From Pseudomonadota bacterium (GTDB taxonomy: Bacteria > Bdellovibrionota_C > UBA2361 > SZUA-149 > DAOLCO01): 64,000 nucleotides of DNA. The stretch is taken from the NCBI GenBank assembly GCA_027487795.1, contig JAIYCX010000039.1:419811-483810 (forward strand). The letters run 5' to 3'. Positions 45,492 to 53,633 of this stretch are shown here, in pieces. Under the pieces are notes generated by a model, which did no database searches, had not been told where the DNA came from, and saw nothing but the letters and a program-made list of their open reading frames with translations. Position 1 is the stretch's first letter; the number at the start of each line of letters is the position of its first letter. A program made the position numbers and the translations under genes.

Positions 45492-47048
45492 ATGACTAAT
45501 AAAATTATAATAAATTCCCCAGAAACTTCTCTACATGTAGATAAAAGTCTACTTAAAGTTCATGGTAAAGAAATTACATTTGAGGCGCCTTGGATAGAGT
45601 ACCTTACTAACTGCGGGGCAGGTCAAAGAAGCATAGATCTGATTAGTAAGTTAAAAACTTCTAAAGCAGTAATTAGTGGGCAGCAAGTTTCATTCTTAGG
45701 CGGAAGCACGCTTTTAATTTATAAGATTTTTTCTCTAATAAATTATTCTTCGTTTTTAGAAGAAGAATTAAAAATACCATGTGTCCCTATTTTCTGGTTA
45801 CAAACTGAAGACCAAGATTTACAAGAAATATCTAAAATAGACTTAAGTAATGATTTGATTAATTATCAAACTCATTCATTAAGATATAATAAAAATAATC
45901 GAATTTCTGTAGCTGACCTTCAATTAAAAGAATTATTACCAGATAAACAAGATTTATTTTCAAATTTTTCAAATAAAAAGTTAATTCAAGCTCTAGATAT
46001 TTATTATAATTCAAATTCTTTAGGTGAGGCATTTAGCTCACTTTTTTACTTCTTATTTCCAAATTTAAATGTCTTATTTTTTGATTCTAGAAAAATGAGT
46101 ATTAGTAATCTAGCACAGCCAATATTAGAAAAATCCATTTCTAATAGTATGGAGATCTCTAATTTACTAAAAGAAAAAGAAGGCGAACTTTTAGCTGATC
46201 ATAGGCCTGTACCAATTAGTATAAGAGATAATACTTCTTTATTCTTCTATCATAATGCATTAGGCGAAAGATTCAGACTTAAATGTAATGAAGATTTTAC
46301 TTTTAATGGACAAGAAGAGAGTAAAAATAAAATCTCTGCTGATGATCTACTATTAAAACTAAAATGTACTCCAAATTCTTTTTCTACATCTGCACTACTT
46401 AGACCTATAGTACAGGACTATCTATTTGATACTTTAGCTTATATCGGTGGAGAAGTAGAATTAGATTATCATTATCAGATAGATTCTTTATATCAATATT
46501 TTAATATTCCAGTACCTCTTCGGATAAAAAGATGTAGAGGATTAGTACTACCAGATAAAAATTATACTTTTTTCAAAGATACTACACTAGATACAAGAAA
46601 TTTATTTGCTACTAAAAACACTTTTGAACTTCTAATAAAAGAAAAAACTACAGAAACGACTAACAAAGATAATGTAAAATACAAACAATTAGAAGAATAT
46701 AAGTCAGCACTATTTAAGACTATTAATAGTTTAGCTGAAGAAGAAAATGAAAAAAAACTAGACAAACTAGATCTAACAAAAGCAAGAACTAAGACTACTT
46801 CTAGTATAGAAAGATCTCTTTCAAAATTTATTAGAAAGTATGAATTGAGTCGTATGCGAACAGATAATGTACTTGTTGGCAGATTTAAAAAGTTACTTAA
46901 TATAATTTGGCCTAACAACAATAAACTAAATCAAGAAAGAATACTTTCTTGGTGTAGCTTATATGATTACGATCCTAAAATACTAGATCAAATCAACAAT
47001 AAAATTAAAATAGAAATTAATAATTCAGTTAAAGTTAATATAAATTAA
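45492..47048 (+). CDS. bshC: Bacillithiol biosynthesis cysteine-adding enzyme BshC
   Basis: 518 residues; BshC joins cysteine to glucosaminyl-malate, the last step of bacillithiol synthesis. The Rossmann-like N-terminal motif is AVISGQQVSFLGGSTLLIYKI (family VTGQQPGLFGGP..T..K). VPIFWLQTEDQDLQEI follows (family VPVFWLA.EDHDL.EI; the central H is Q here). A coiled-coil region lies at about 395-440, and the length fits (about 530). It sits 3 bp before bshB1. Confidence 0.9.
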   Translation: MTNKIIINSPETSLHVDKSLLKVHGKEITFEAPWIEYLTNCGAGQRSIDLISKLKTSKAVISGQQVSFLGGSTLLIYKIFSLINYSSFLEEELKIPCVPIFWLQTEDQDLQEISKIDLSNDLINYQTHSLRYNKNNRISVADLQLKELLPDKQDLFSNFSNKKLIQALDIYYNSNSLGEAFSSLFYFLFPNLNVLFFDSRKMSISNLAQPILEKSISNSMEISNLLKEKEGELLADHRPVPISIRDNTSLFFYHNALGERFRLKCNEDFTFNGQEESKNKISADDLLLKLKCTPNSFSTSALLRPIVQDYLFDTLAYIGGEVELDYHYQIDSLYQYFNIPVPLRIKRCRGLVLPDKNYTFFKDTTLDTRNLFATKNTFELLIKEKTTETTNKDNVKYKQLEEYKSALFKTINSLAEEENEKKLDKLDLTKARTKTTSSIERSLSKFIRKYELSRMRTDNVLVGRFKKLLNIIWPNNNKLNQERILSWCSLYDYDPKILDQINNKIKIEINNSVKVNIN

Positions 47049-47051
47049 ATC

Positions 47052-47867
47052 ATGAAAAATACTAAAATCACCGAAGCTAAAGAGCATGATGTTTTAATTA
47101 TTTCTCCACATCCTGATGATGCAGAATTATTTATTGGCGGAACTGTAAAAAAGCTCTCTAAAGAAGGGAGAAATATTTGCATTATTGACATGACTGAAGG
47201 AGAAATGTCTACACGTGGTACAGTAGAATTAAGAAGTGAAGAAAGAGAAAATGCTTCAAAAATTCTAGGAATACAGGCTAGATATTCTTTGAATTTACCA
47301 GATTCCTCTATTTATCAAAATCATATCCTAAGTAATAGAGAACAAATTTCAAGAGTTGTTTACGCAATAAGAACTATAAAACCTAAAATCATCATTGCTC
47401 CATATTTTGAGAATAGACATCCAGATCATAGTGCGACTCACAATATCATAAGAGATGCATTATTTTATGCGAACTTACAAAAATTTGAATTTGTAGGATC
47501 ATTAAATAATGTGACTAAACATAACGTGAGTACAGTACTTTGGTATATGTGCAGAATGGAGTTTACACCGTCTTTCATAGTAGATGTAACAGATGAATAC
47601 GAAGACAAGAAAAAAGCTATCTATTGTTATAGCTCGCAAGTGACCTCAACAAGTGGGACAATGAATAATTTAAACACTAAAACTCTTGTTTCTAGCGCCT
47701 TATCTGTACCATCTATAGAAGCTAGAGATGGTTATTTTGGAAGCATGGTTGGAGTAAGATACGGAGAACCCTTACTAGTTGATGCACCGGCAGGGATAAG
47801 TAATGTTTCAACTTATTTAGAGTCTCAAAGTTGGAATTCTTCATATATATACAAAAATAGGAATTAG
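47052..47867 (+). CDS. bshB1: Bacillithiol biosynthesis deacetylase BshB1
   Basis: A 271-residue LmbE/PIG-L-fold zinc deacetylase. The metal site is ISPHPDDAELFIGG (H20, D22, D23). A second site is FENRHPDHSATHNI, and MTEGEMSTRGT is the family's conserved acidic/Arg loop. It removes the acetyl group from GlcNAc-malate. Tightly coupled between bshC and bshA. Confidence 0.93.
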   Translation: MKNTKITEAKEHDVLIISPHPDDAELFIGGTVKKLSKEGRNICIIDMTEGEMSTRGTVELRSEERENASKILGIQARYSLNLPDSSIYQNHILSNREQISRVVYAIRTIKPKIIIAPYFENRHPDHSATHNIIRDALFYANLQKFEFVGSLNNVTKHNVSTVLWYMCRMEFTPSFIVDVTDEYEDKKKAIYCYSSQVTSTSGTMNNLNTKTLVSSALSVPSIEARDGYFGSMVGVRYGEPLLVDAPAGISNVSTYLESQSWNSSYIYKNRN

Positions 47868-47872
47868 GAACT

Positions 47873-49027
47873 ATGAGAATTGGAATAACCTGCTATTCAA
47901 CATTTGGCGGAAGTGGCGTTATTGCTACGGAGATTGGAATAGCACTTGCTAAAAGAGGTCATCAGGTTCACTTTATTTGCTCAGATGTTCCTAGAAGATT
48001 AGTTGATTTTGGTGAAAATATATTTTTTCATGAAGTCGAAGTCAGAGAATACCCTTTATTCGAATTCCAACCCTATGCACTGAGTCTTGCTTCTAAAATG
48101 GTAGAAGTTTCGACCTATGAAAAGTTAGATTTACTTCATGTACATTACGCTATCCCCCATGCTACAAGTGCTTATTTAGCCAAACAAATTCTTGGTCCAC
48201 TAGCACCTAAAATTATCACTACCTTACACGGCACTGACATTACCTTAGTTGGTCAGGATAGAAGTTATTTACCTATAACTAGATTTTCTATAGCTGAGAG
48301 TGATGCAGTAACCGCTCCATCAACTTTTCTAAAGAGAGCGACGTATGACAAATTAAATGTACCTAGTAGTAAGCCTATTAATGTAATTCCTAATTTCATA
48401 GATACTGAAATATTCACTCCTAATGTTCAAAAATTATCGCTAGGCTTTATACCTAATTTAAGAGGCTGTCCTAAAGTAACTGGTACTAAAATTTTAATAC
48501 ACGTTTCAAATTTTAGACCTGTAAAACGTATTGCAGATTTAATAAGAGCATTTGCTATAATTCAATCAGAAGTGAAGTCACACTTAATATTAATCGGCGA
48601 TGGTCCTGAAAGATCTATGGCTGAAAATTTGGTAAGAGAGTTAAAAATAGAAGATTATGTTTGTTTTCTAGGTAAGCAAGATTCATTTGTACCATGGCTA
48701 CAACAATCTGACCTATTCCTACTACCAAGTGAACTAGAGAGCTTTGGCCTAGCAGCCCTTGAAGCAATGAGTTGTGGAGTACCTGTAGTCGCGACTAATA
48801 CGCAAGGTATCCCAGAAGTTGTTATTGATGGTGAATGTGGATACTTATCAGAAGTTGGAGATTATAAAACTCTGGCAGACAATAGTATTAAGATTTTAAA
48901 ATCTAACGAGCTCCAAGAACAGTTCGCTAAAAATGCCAGAAAAAGAGCTGTTGATAATTTCTCAGTTGATAAAATTATTGAGCAATATGTAGCTTTATAT
49001 AAGAAGACTTTAGGTATTGAAGGATAG
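47873..49027 (+). CDS. bshA: Bacillithiol glycosyltransferase BshA
   Basis: A 384-residue GT4 retaining glycosyltransferase that joins GlcNAc to malate, the first step. The N-terminus is [21 protein letters not shown], diagnostic of BshA. Other landmarks are [16 protein letters not shown] and [12 protein letters not shown], with the catalytic EX7E segment [22 protein letters not shown]. The start ATG follows AGGA and lies 5 bp after bshB1. Confidence 0.95.
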   Translation: MRIGITCYSTFGGSGVIATEIGIALAKRGHQVHFICSDVPRRLVDFGENIFFHEVEVREYPLFEFQPYALSLASKMVEVSTYEKLDLLHVHYAIPHATSAYLAKQILGPLAPKIITTLHGTDITLVGQDRSYLPITRFSIAESDAVTAPSTFLKRATYDKLNVPSSKPINVIPNFIDTEIFTPNVQKLSLGFIPNLRGCPKVTGTKILIHVSNFRPVKRIADLIRAFAIIQSEVKSHLILIGDGPERSMAENLVRELKIEDYVCFLGKQDSFVPWLQQSDLFLLPSELESFGLAALEAMSCGVPVVATNTQGIPEVVIDGECGYLSEVGDYKTLADNSIKILKSNELQEQFAKNARKRAVDNFSVDKIIEQYVALYKKTLGIEG

Positions 49028-49093
49028 CATCTACCAACAAAATACATAAGTATTTAGATTTACTAATTAAATTCTGTCTATAAAAATTACTGT

Positions 49094-49143
49094 TACTATT
49101 CCCCTCTCTAAGTCATCGAAAAGACTTAGATAAGGTAATAGTA
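49094..49143 (+). promoter_or_regulatory. Hairpin that pairs the ribosome-binding site of the GT2 gene
   Basis: The outer arms TACTATT (49094-49100) and AATAGTA (49137-49143) enclose an inner perfect 8-bp stem TCTAAGTC (49107-49114) / GACTTAGA (49123-49130). The likely ribosome-binding site AAGG at 49132-49135 lies between the stems, opposite CCCCT, and can be partly paired. The A of the ATG is in the outer stem. This could be a translational control element. Confidence 0.5.
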
Positions 49144-50186
49144 TGAAACCATATTTCACAATCGGGATTTGCACTTTAGATAGGAAAGACTATTTAAGAG
49201 AAGCAATAAAGAGCTGTCTTAATCAGGACTTAGTATCTAGTTTTGAAATAGTGATTGCTGATGATGGTTCAAGTTATGAAATTGCTGATCTTATTGAAGA
49301 AATAACTTCTAACTTAAATTCTACAAATATTAATTTTACAATAGTTAAAAATCCTAATGCTACACCTATGGGTGAAGCGAGTATGAGAAACTATATTGTA
49401 AATGTTGCAAATGGAGAATTTATAATTTGGTTAGATGATGACGATTTACTGTCCAACAGCTGTTTATCAAGTTATTTAGAATGTATAAATCAATTTCCTG
49501 ATTATCAAATTTATTATGGAAATTTACTACGTACAGACAAAAACTTAACTCCTACAAGAGAATATAACTATAGAGAAATTCCTGAAAAACTAATGTTATC
49601 CTCATTTCTATTAGGAAGTGTTGTTCCAAATGGTGGAAGCTGTATCAAAAAAGAAGTATTCGATATTATCGGAAACTATGATCCAAGTTACATAGTTGGA
49701 ACAGACTATAATTTTTGGGTAAGAGCTGCACTAGGTAAATGTAGATTTAAACACCTAGAAAAAACTATTTATATATACCGTGCCCACGAAACTAATGCAG
49801 CTCTAGATAAGGAAGATGATCGTTTTTTTGAAAGTAATGCAAGGGTGTGTGAGTTGTTAATTGCAAATGCTGTCCCAGAAGACTTAACACCGTTCTTTGA
49901 ATGGTCCAAGGATACTATTTTAGCAGAATTTCAATTACTGATGGCGTGTCAGATTCTATCAAAAAAGAATAAAGATAAAGAATTATATAAAAGAGCAATT
50001 GCTTCTCTTTTAGGTAATAAGGATTATCACCCTTATTTATTTTCTCCAGATATGAAACAAATGTCTCACTATTTAGAGAAAATTGATTCTATCGGATTTG
50101 ACGAGGCTGCTAACTTACTTACTACAGTAATACACTTTGGAGGCTATGTCTCTCAGGTAAGAGCAGAGAGAGAATCACAACAATAA
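49143..50186 (+). CDS. GT2-family glycosyltransferase
   Basis: 347 residues, GT-A fold. It starts MKPYFTIGICTLDRKDYLREAIKSC and carries VIADDGSSYE (nucleotide-binding Asp pair), then the metal-binding DxD-type IWLDDDDLLS. GNYDPSYIVGTDYNFWVRA is the acceptor region. It probably transfers a sugar to a surface glycan or lipid; the substrate is unknown. It is 115 bp after bshA and overlaps the carbamoyltransferase gene by 1 bp (TAATG), so those two genes are coupled. Confidence 0.88.
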   Translation: MKPYFTIGICTLDRKDYLREAIKSCLNQDLVSSFEIVIADDGSSYEIADLIEEITSNLNSTNINFTIVKNPNATPMGEASMRNYIVNVANGEFIIWLDDDDLLSNSCLSSYLECINQFPDYQIYYGNLLRTDKNLTPTREYNYREIPEKLMLSSFLLGSVVPNGGSCIKKEVFDIIGNYDPSYIVGTDYNFWVRAALGKCRFKHLEKTIYIYRAHETNAALDKEDDRFFESNARVCELLIANAVPEDLTPFFEWSKDTILAEFQLLMACQILSKKNKDKELYKRAIASLLGNKDYHPYLFSPDMKQMSHYLEKIDSIGFDEAANLLTTVIHFGGYVSQVRAERESQQ

Positions 50187-51817
50187 TGAATATATTAGGT
50201 ATAAATTTTGGTCATGATGGTGCTCTAGCTATAATTAAAGATGGTAAATTATTTAAAGCAATCTCTAGAGAAAGAATTACTAGAATTAAAAAAGCTAGAG
50301 GAATTTGTAAAGAGAGTCTAGAATATATCCTAAGAGCCGCTTCATTAAGACTGGAAGATATTCAAGCAATTGCTTTTTCTTCTTATTTTATAAATTATCC
50401 AAACGACTTATCAAATTCTGTTATTAAACTATATGAGCTAAACGGTCAGCCCGTTAATAGAGATTTAATTCATATACTAGGTGGTCAGACCGCAGCAGAA
50501 TTTATCGCAGAAATATCCGGAATAAAAATTAGAGCTTTCTTAATTCAACATCATATAGCTCACATTGCATCGGCTTATTATACTAGTCCATTTAATAGGG
50601 CCGCGGGATTATCTGTTGATGCCAGTGGTGTGCATCCAGAGTACTGCTCACTTACTGCTATTGGTGAAGGTAATAGATTAGATTACTTTTACTGTCCAGG
50701 TATTATGGCAGGGAATGTATACTCTGTATTTACAGAACGTCTTGGGATTGGACCAGGGTTAACAAAAGCAGGAACATTAATGGCTCTTGCTGCTTTTGGT
50801 CAAAAGTATGGATATGCAGAAGATTGGGAAGAAGATTTTGCTTCTTGGTATACTAGAGAGTTCCAACCTAGTGATAGAGTTCATACTAATTATTTATGGA
50901 ACAAATGGGTAGGACGTGGTCTATCCTTTGTATATCCTCACACTGAGATACCCATAGAGGAAGTTGTAAATCACTCAGCAAGTTTACAGTATGCATTTGA
51001 GAGATGTTTAGTTAAAGAAACTACTAAGCTTTTTAATGATACGAAAAATATTAATGATGGTAATTTAATACTATCAGGAGGGTCGTTTTTAAATTCTGAT
51101 GCGAATATGAAAATATATGAAGAATCTGGATTTAAAAATATTCATTTATTCCCAGCTTGCGGTGATGACGGTACTGCCGCGGGAGCTGCTTTATACCTAC
51201 TACATCATATTTGTGGTTTTCAAAGAGTAGATTACTCTCCAAAAGATTTTATGTATCTAGGACATGATTATAATAATGAAACCGAAGATACTATTGACTA
51301 TGATCAATTAGCAAAAGACTTAGATAATGGAGCCATAATAGGATGGTTTCAAGGTCAATCTGAATTTGGCCCCAGAGCTCTTGGGAATAGATCATTTCTA
51401 GCATCCCCAAAAACAGTAGAGATGAAAGATAGAATAAATCTAAATATAAAACATAGAGAGAGATATCGACCTTTTGCACCTGCAGTACTATCTAGTGAAA
51501 AAAGTGAATGGTTTGATTTAGATTTTGAAAGTAAGTTAATGCTTTTTATAACGCAAGTAAAAAAACCAGAATTAGTTCCTGCGATATGCCATGTAGATAA
51601 TAGCGCACGCGTTCAAACTGTTGAAAAAAGTGATAATAAGAAATTTTTCAACTTGTTAACTGCCTTTCATAAATTAACTGGAATTCCTATGTTACTTAAT
51701 ACTAGTTTAAATGATAACGGTGAGCCACTGGTTGAATCTCCGGATGATGCAAAAAGGCTTTTTGAAAGAACGGAGATGGAGATGTTGGTTATTGGGAATG
51801 AGGTTATTAGGAAGTAG
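50186..51817 (+). CDS. NodU/CmcH-type carbamoyltransferase
   Basis: 543 residues. The N-terminal Kae1-like domain starts MNILGINFGHDGALAII and has QHHIAHIASAYYTSPF, with the conserved His residues. The C-terminal YrdC-related part carries GWFQGQSEFGPRALGNRSFLASP and LNIKHRERYRPFAPAVL. Members add carbamoyl from carbamoyl phosphate, via ATP, to a sugar hydroxyl. With the coupled GT2 gene it probably decorates a cell-surface or secreted glycan (inference). Length is normal (540-600). Confidence 0.93.
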   Translation: MNILGINFGHDGALAIIKDGKLFKAISRERITRIKKARGICKESLEYILRAASLRLEDIQAIAFSSYFINYPNDLSNSVIKLYELNGQPVNRDLIHILGGQTAAEFIAEISGIKIRAFLIQHHIAHIASAYYTSPFNRAAGLSVDASGVHPEYCSLTAIGEGNRLDYFYCPGIMAGNVYSVFTERLGIGPGLTKAGTLMALAAFGQKYGYAEDWEEDFASWYTREFQPSDRVHTNYLWNKWVGRGLSFVYPHTEIPIEEVVNHSASLQYAFERCLVKETTKLFNDTKNINDGNLILSGGSFLNSDANMKIYEESGFKNIHLFPACGDDGTAAGAALYLLHHICGFQRVDYSPKDFMYLGHDYNNETEDTIDYDQLAKDLDNGAIIGWFQGQSEFGPRALGNRSFLASPKTVEMKDRINLNIKHRERYRPFAPAVLSSEKSEWFDLDFESKLMLFITQVKKPELVPAICHVDNSARVQTVEKSDNKKFFNLLTAFHKLTGIPMLLNTSLNDNGEPLVESPDDAKRLFERTEMEMLVIGNEVIRK

Positions 51818-52130
51818 TTGATCTTATTTTGTGAATTGTTTCTAAATGATCTCAAAACCTGTCTAAACAATAAGTTTCATCTAATATATAGTCTTTTGTA
51901 ACTGTTTGAACTGTCTTTTGAACTGTAACCCCATACCTATGAACTATTGGAAGCCATTTTGTTCAGATTATAAATTTAGAAATCATTAAATTAATTGTTA
52001 GTAACTTATCCTTAGATTTAATTAAATCATAACATACTAAAATCAATACAGGTTTAAGTATATAAATGATTTTTGTATGTGCTTCTATTGACTATTATAG
52101 TAAATCATATAACAACGCATATATAAATTG
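51818..52130. other. Non-coding spacer after the carbamoyltransferase gene
   Basis: No credible coding region. The only pattern is three close copies of AACTGT (51900-51905, 51909-51914, 51921-51926), two of them as TTTGAACTGT. A/T-rich otherwise; no clear terminator was seen for the carbamoyltransferase gene. Confidence 0.5.
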
Positions 52131-52159
52131 TTGAAAATGATTCAATTTTGTGGTTATGA
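52131..52159 (+). promoter_or_regulatory. Sigma70-like promoter of the Gly-rich mini-gene
   Basis: TTGAAA (52131-52136), 17-bp spacer, TTATGA (52154-52159). The -10 falls inside the left terminal inverted repeat. It predicts a start near 52166, giving a leader of about 110 nt that contains a strong hairpin. Confidence 0.55.
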
Positions 52160-52184
52160 CATTTACAACAGTGGTTTTATAGAA

Positions 52185-52235
52185 AGTGACTACTCCGTTA
52201 AGCATAATTTTATTAAGTTTAATGGAGTAGTCACT
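52185..52235 (+). promoter_or_regulatory. Strong leader hairpin of the Gly-rich mini-gene
   Basis: Perfect 12-bp stem AGTGACTACTCC / GGAGTAGTCACT that continues inward with TTAA/TTAA-type and wobble pairs to about 19 bp. It lies in the predicted 5' leader, 41 nt upstream of the start codon. It may protect the RNA or regulate it. Confidence 0.6.
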
Positions 52236-52276
52236 AAAGTGGTGGCTAAAGTTTGTTTCTTTAAGGAGAGCTTATT

Positions 52277-52471
52277 ATGAGCAATTCTGGTTCGAATGGA
52301 AATGGTGGTTCGTCTTCTGGTAACTCTGGAAAAGGAGGAGGTAGCCAAGGGAATCAGGGCCAAGGTGGCAAGACGACGCAACAGCAACTAACCTCATACG
52401 AGAGTTCTGTTGCAAATTTGTTTCCTGGCGCGACTATCGTAAAAAATGGTCAAGTAGTACGCAAGCCATAA
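52277..52471 (+). CDS. Small Gly/Ser/Asn/Gln-rich protein, unknown
   Basis: 64 residues, no known family recognised. The ATG has a strong ribosome-binding site (AAGGAG, 52262-52267, 9 nt before the start), rare among neighbouring genes. Residues 1-38 are low complexity: G, S, N, Q and K, with no Cys. Residues 39-64 look folded or conserved: LTSYESSVANLFPGATIVKNG then QVVRKP. There is no signal peptide and no TM helix. The codon pattern is consistent with real translation. It lies inside the terminal-inverted-repeat unit between two hairpins. Confidence 0.7.
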   Translation: MSNSGSNGNGGSSSGNSGKGGGSQGNQGQGGKTTQQQLTSYESSVANLFPGATIVKNGQVVRKP

Positions 52472-52512
52472 GGTTGATAGCATAATATATCAACCGGTTT
52501 ACAATGTTTTTC

Positions 52513-52542
52513 GCGATGGTAGAGAAATATTTCTACCATCGC
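52513..52542 (+). terminator. Hairpin after the Gly-rich mini-gene
   Basis: Perfect 11-bp stem GCGATGGTAGA / TCTACCATCGC with loop GAAATATT. It is 41 nt past the stop codon. It is not followed by a T-tract, so it may be an RNA-stabilising or structural hairpin rather than a terminator. Confidence 0.5.
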
Positions 52543-52690
52543 TGTTAGGGTTAGTCTAAATGTCATAACCAGTTTGACTATATAACTAAATTTTCTTCGT
52601 TCTCGCTTTTGTTTTGGCTCTGACTAAGGTTATTTAATTGAGATTTAGATGAGGTACGCGGTTACAGTTTAAGACAGTAAGATTTGCTTA

Positions 52691-53086
52691 CTATACAAAC
52701 CTTAGTGGCCTTACTCTAGAGATAGATAGAAAGTCTTTATCATTGTGTAATAAAGTAGCATTATTCTCTATTGCTATCTGCGCAATTAAGCAATCTGTTG
52801 AACTTCTAATAGTAAGTCCTTTTTTTCTGCATTCAAAATAAATTCTAGCGGCTTCCTTAAATGATTCAATATTATCTTTAGGTGAAATTATTAGCTGAGT
52901 AGATAAGTAATCATTAATAATACTCCATGATTTTTCACCTTTTGCACCTTGAAGTACTTCTTGGATGCAGACATTAGGGATAGCAAAATTTATTTTATCA
53001 GATTCTATCTTTAGTAAAAATCTAGTTGCTGGAGTTTTAACTCCCTTCAAAAAAGAAATTAAAACGGAGCTATCAACTAGAATCAT
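52691..53086 (-). CDS. vapC: VapC-type PIN-domain toxin
   Basis: A 131-residue PIN-domain ribonuclease. The acidic catalytic residues are visible: D5 (ILVDSSVLI), E43 (IQEVLQG), D98 (SSTDCLIAQ) and D116/D118 (LLHNDKDFLSI). VapC toxins cleave tRNA or rRNA and are inhibited by VapB. It starts 1 nt into the end of vapB (TAATG), the usual coupled arrangement. Confidence 0.92.
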   Translation of the reverse strand: MILVDSSVLISFLKGVKTPATRFLLKIESDKINFAIPNVCIQEVLQGAKGEKSWSIINDYLSTQLIISPKDNIESFKEAARIYFECRKKGLTIRSSTDCLIAQIAIENNATLLHNDKDFLSISRVRPLRFV

Positions 53087-53286
53087 TAACGACCAGACCT
53101 AGCTTTTTTATAGTCGTAATCTTCTCTAAATTCAACCTTACCTATTATTTCACTAAGTGGCTTTCTTTTAGAAAGAGCAATCAAAGCCTTTAGACCTTCA
53201 TGAACTAGATCTTTTTTGACATTAATTTTTGTAAGCTTTCTAGCCTCTTCTAATAAGTCATCATCTATGTCGATATTTGTTCTCAT
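53086..53286 (-). CDS. vapB: VapB-type antitoxin
   Basis: 66 residues from ATG 53286 (MRTNIDIDDDLLEEARKLT), a ribbon-helix-helix-like N-terminus, followed by a toxin-binding tail. An upstream in-frame GTG (53301) exists, but the predicted promoter puts the transcript start at about 53286, so the shorter start is preferred. The family autoregulates its operon. It heads vapBC. Confidence 0.88.
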   Translation of the reverse strand: MRTNIDIDDDLLEEARKLTKINVKKDLVHEGLKALIALSKRKPLSEIIGKVEFREDYDYKKARSGR

Positions 53287-53292
53287 ACACAT

Positions 53293-53321
53293 ACTGTACA
53301 CATTTATACTAATATTGTCAA
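53293..53321 (-). promoter_or_regulatory. Promoter of vapBC, probably giving a leaderless mRNA
   Basis: On the minus strand: TTGACA (53321-53316), 17-bp spacer, TACAGT (53298-53293). The usual start distance (about 7 nt) falls on the A of ATG at 53286, with no ribosome-binding site upstream. Confidence 0.65.
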
Positions 53322-53432
53322 AATTATTATAAAAAAGAGAAACTATTCGAGATATTATATACTCTAGAAAATACGTTAGTAATAAAAGGAAAGATAAAAC
53401 ACCTGAGCTAGACTTATAAAAATTAATGAAAA

Positions 53433-53605
53433 GTCAGAGTTAGGGGTTTTCTAAATATGAAACTGCAGATGGGCGTGGGTGGCTAGGGTGAGACTCTGGT
53501 AACCCACTTTGCCCCACATATCTATGGCGCAAAGTATGTTCCAGAGCGAACAGGGTGGCCATACTTGGTCGGAAGTTTCATATTTAGAAAACCCCTAACT
53601 CTGAC
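53433..53605. repeat. Large palindromic structured element B
   Basis: Perfect 32-bp terminal arms (53433-53464 and 53574-53605; no mismatch) around a 109-nt centre. The centre has a G-rich run (GGGCGTGGGTGGCTAGGG, 53471-53488), short stems such as CTTTGC / GCAAAG, and TGTTCCAGAGCGAACA. The whole element fills the space between the ends of guaA and the vapB promoter. It shares its inner motif AAA-G-TA-Y-GTTCCAG..GAAC with element A at 25870-26025. Confidence 0.88.
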
Positions 53606-53633
53606 AGAAGAAAAAAGAGTCTTAACCTTTCCC

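Larger units (their letters stand above)
52151..52571. repeat. 421-bp unit with 15-bp terminal inverted repeats
   Basis: TGGTTATGACATTTA at 52151-52165 is the exact reverse complement of 52557-52571. Inside are hairpin 1 (52185-52196 / 52224-52235, perfect 12 bp, extendable inward through G-U pairs), one small gene (52277-52471) and hairpin 2 (52513-52523 / 52532-52542, perfect 11 bp). No transposase and no clear target-site duplication at the ends. It may be a small mobile cassette or a regulatory unit with paired operators. Confidence 0.65.

Noticed and set aside
46562..46921. 119-codon minus-strand reading frame inside bshC
   Set aside because: It lies wholly antisense to the conserved bshC and its composition is what antisense of K/E-rich coding gives.
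51900..51926. CRISPR-like or tandem repeat (AACTGT x3)
   Set aside because: Units are 6-10 bp with irregular spacing, far too short for CRISPR and likely chance.
53433..53605. Retron msr-msd or reverse-transcriptase-linked element
   Set aside because: Long inverted repeats fit superficially, but there is no reverse transcriptase gene in the window.
53433..53605. Simple intrinsic terminator of guaA
   Set aside because: The stem is far longer than needed and has no run of T after it on the minus strand; a side role in termination is still possible.
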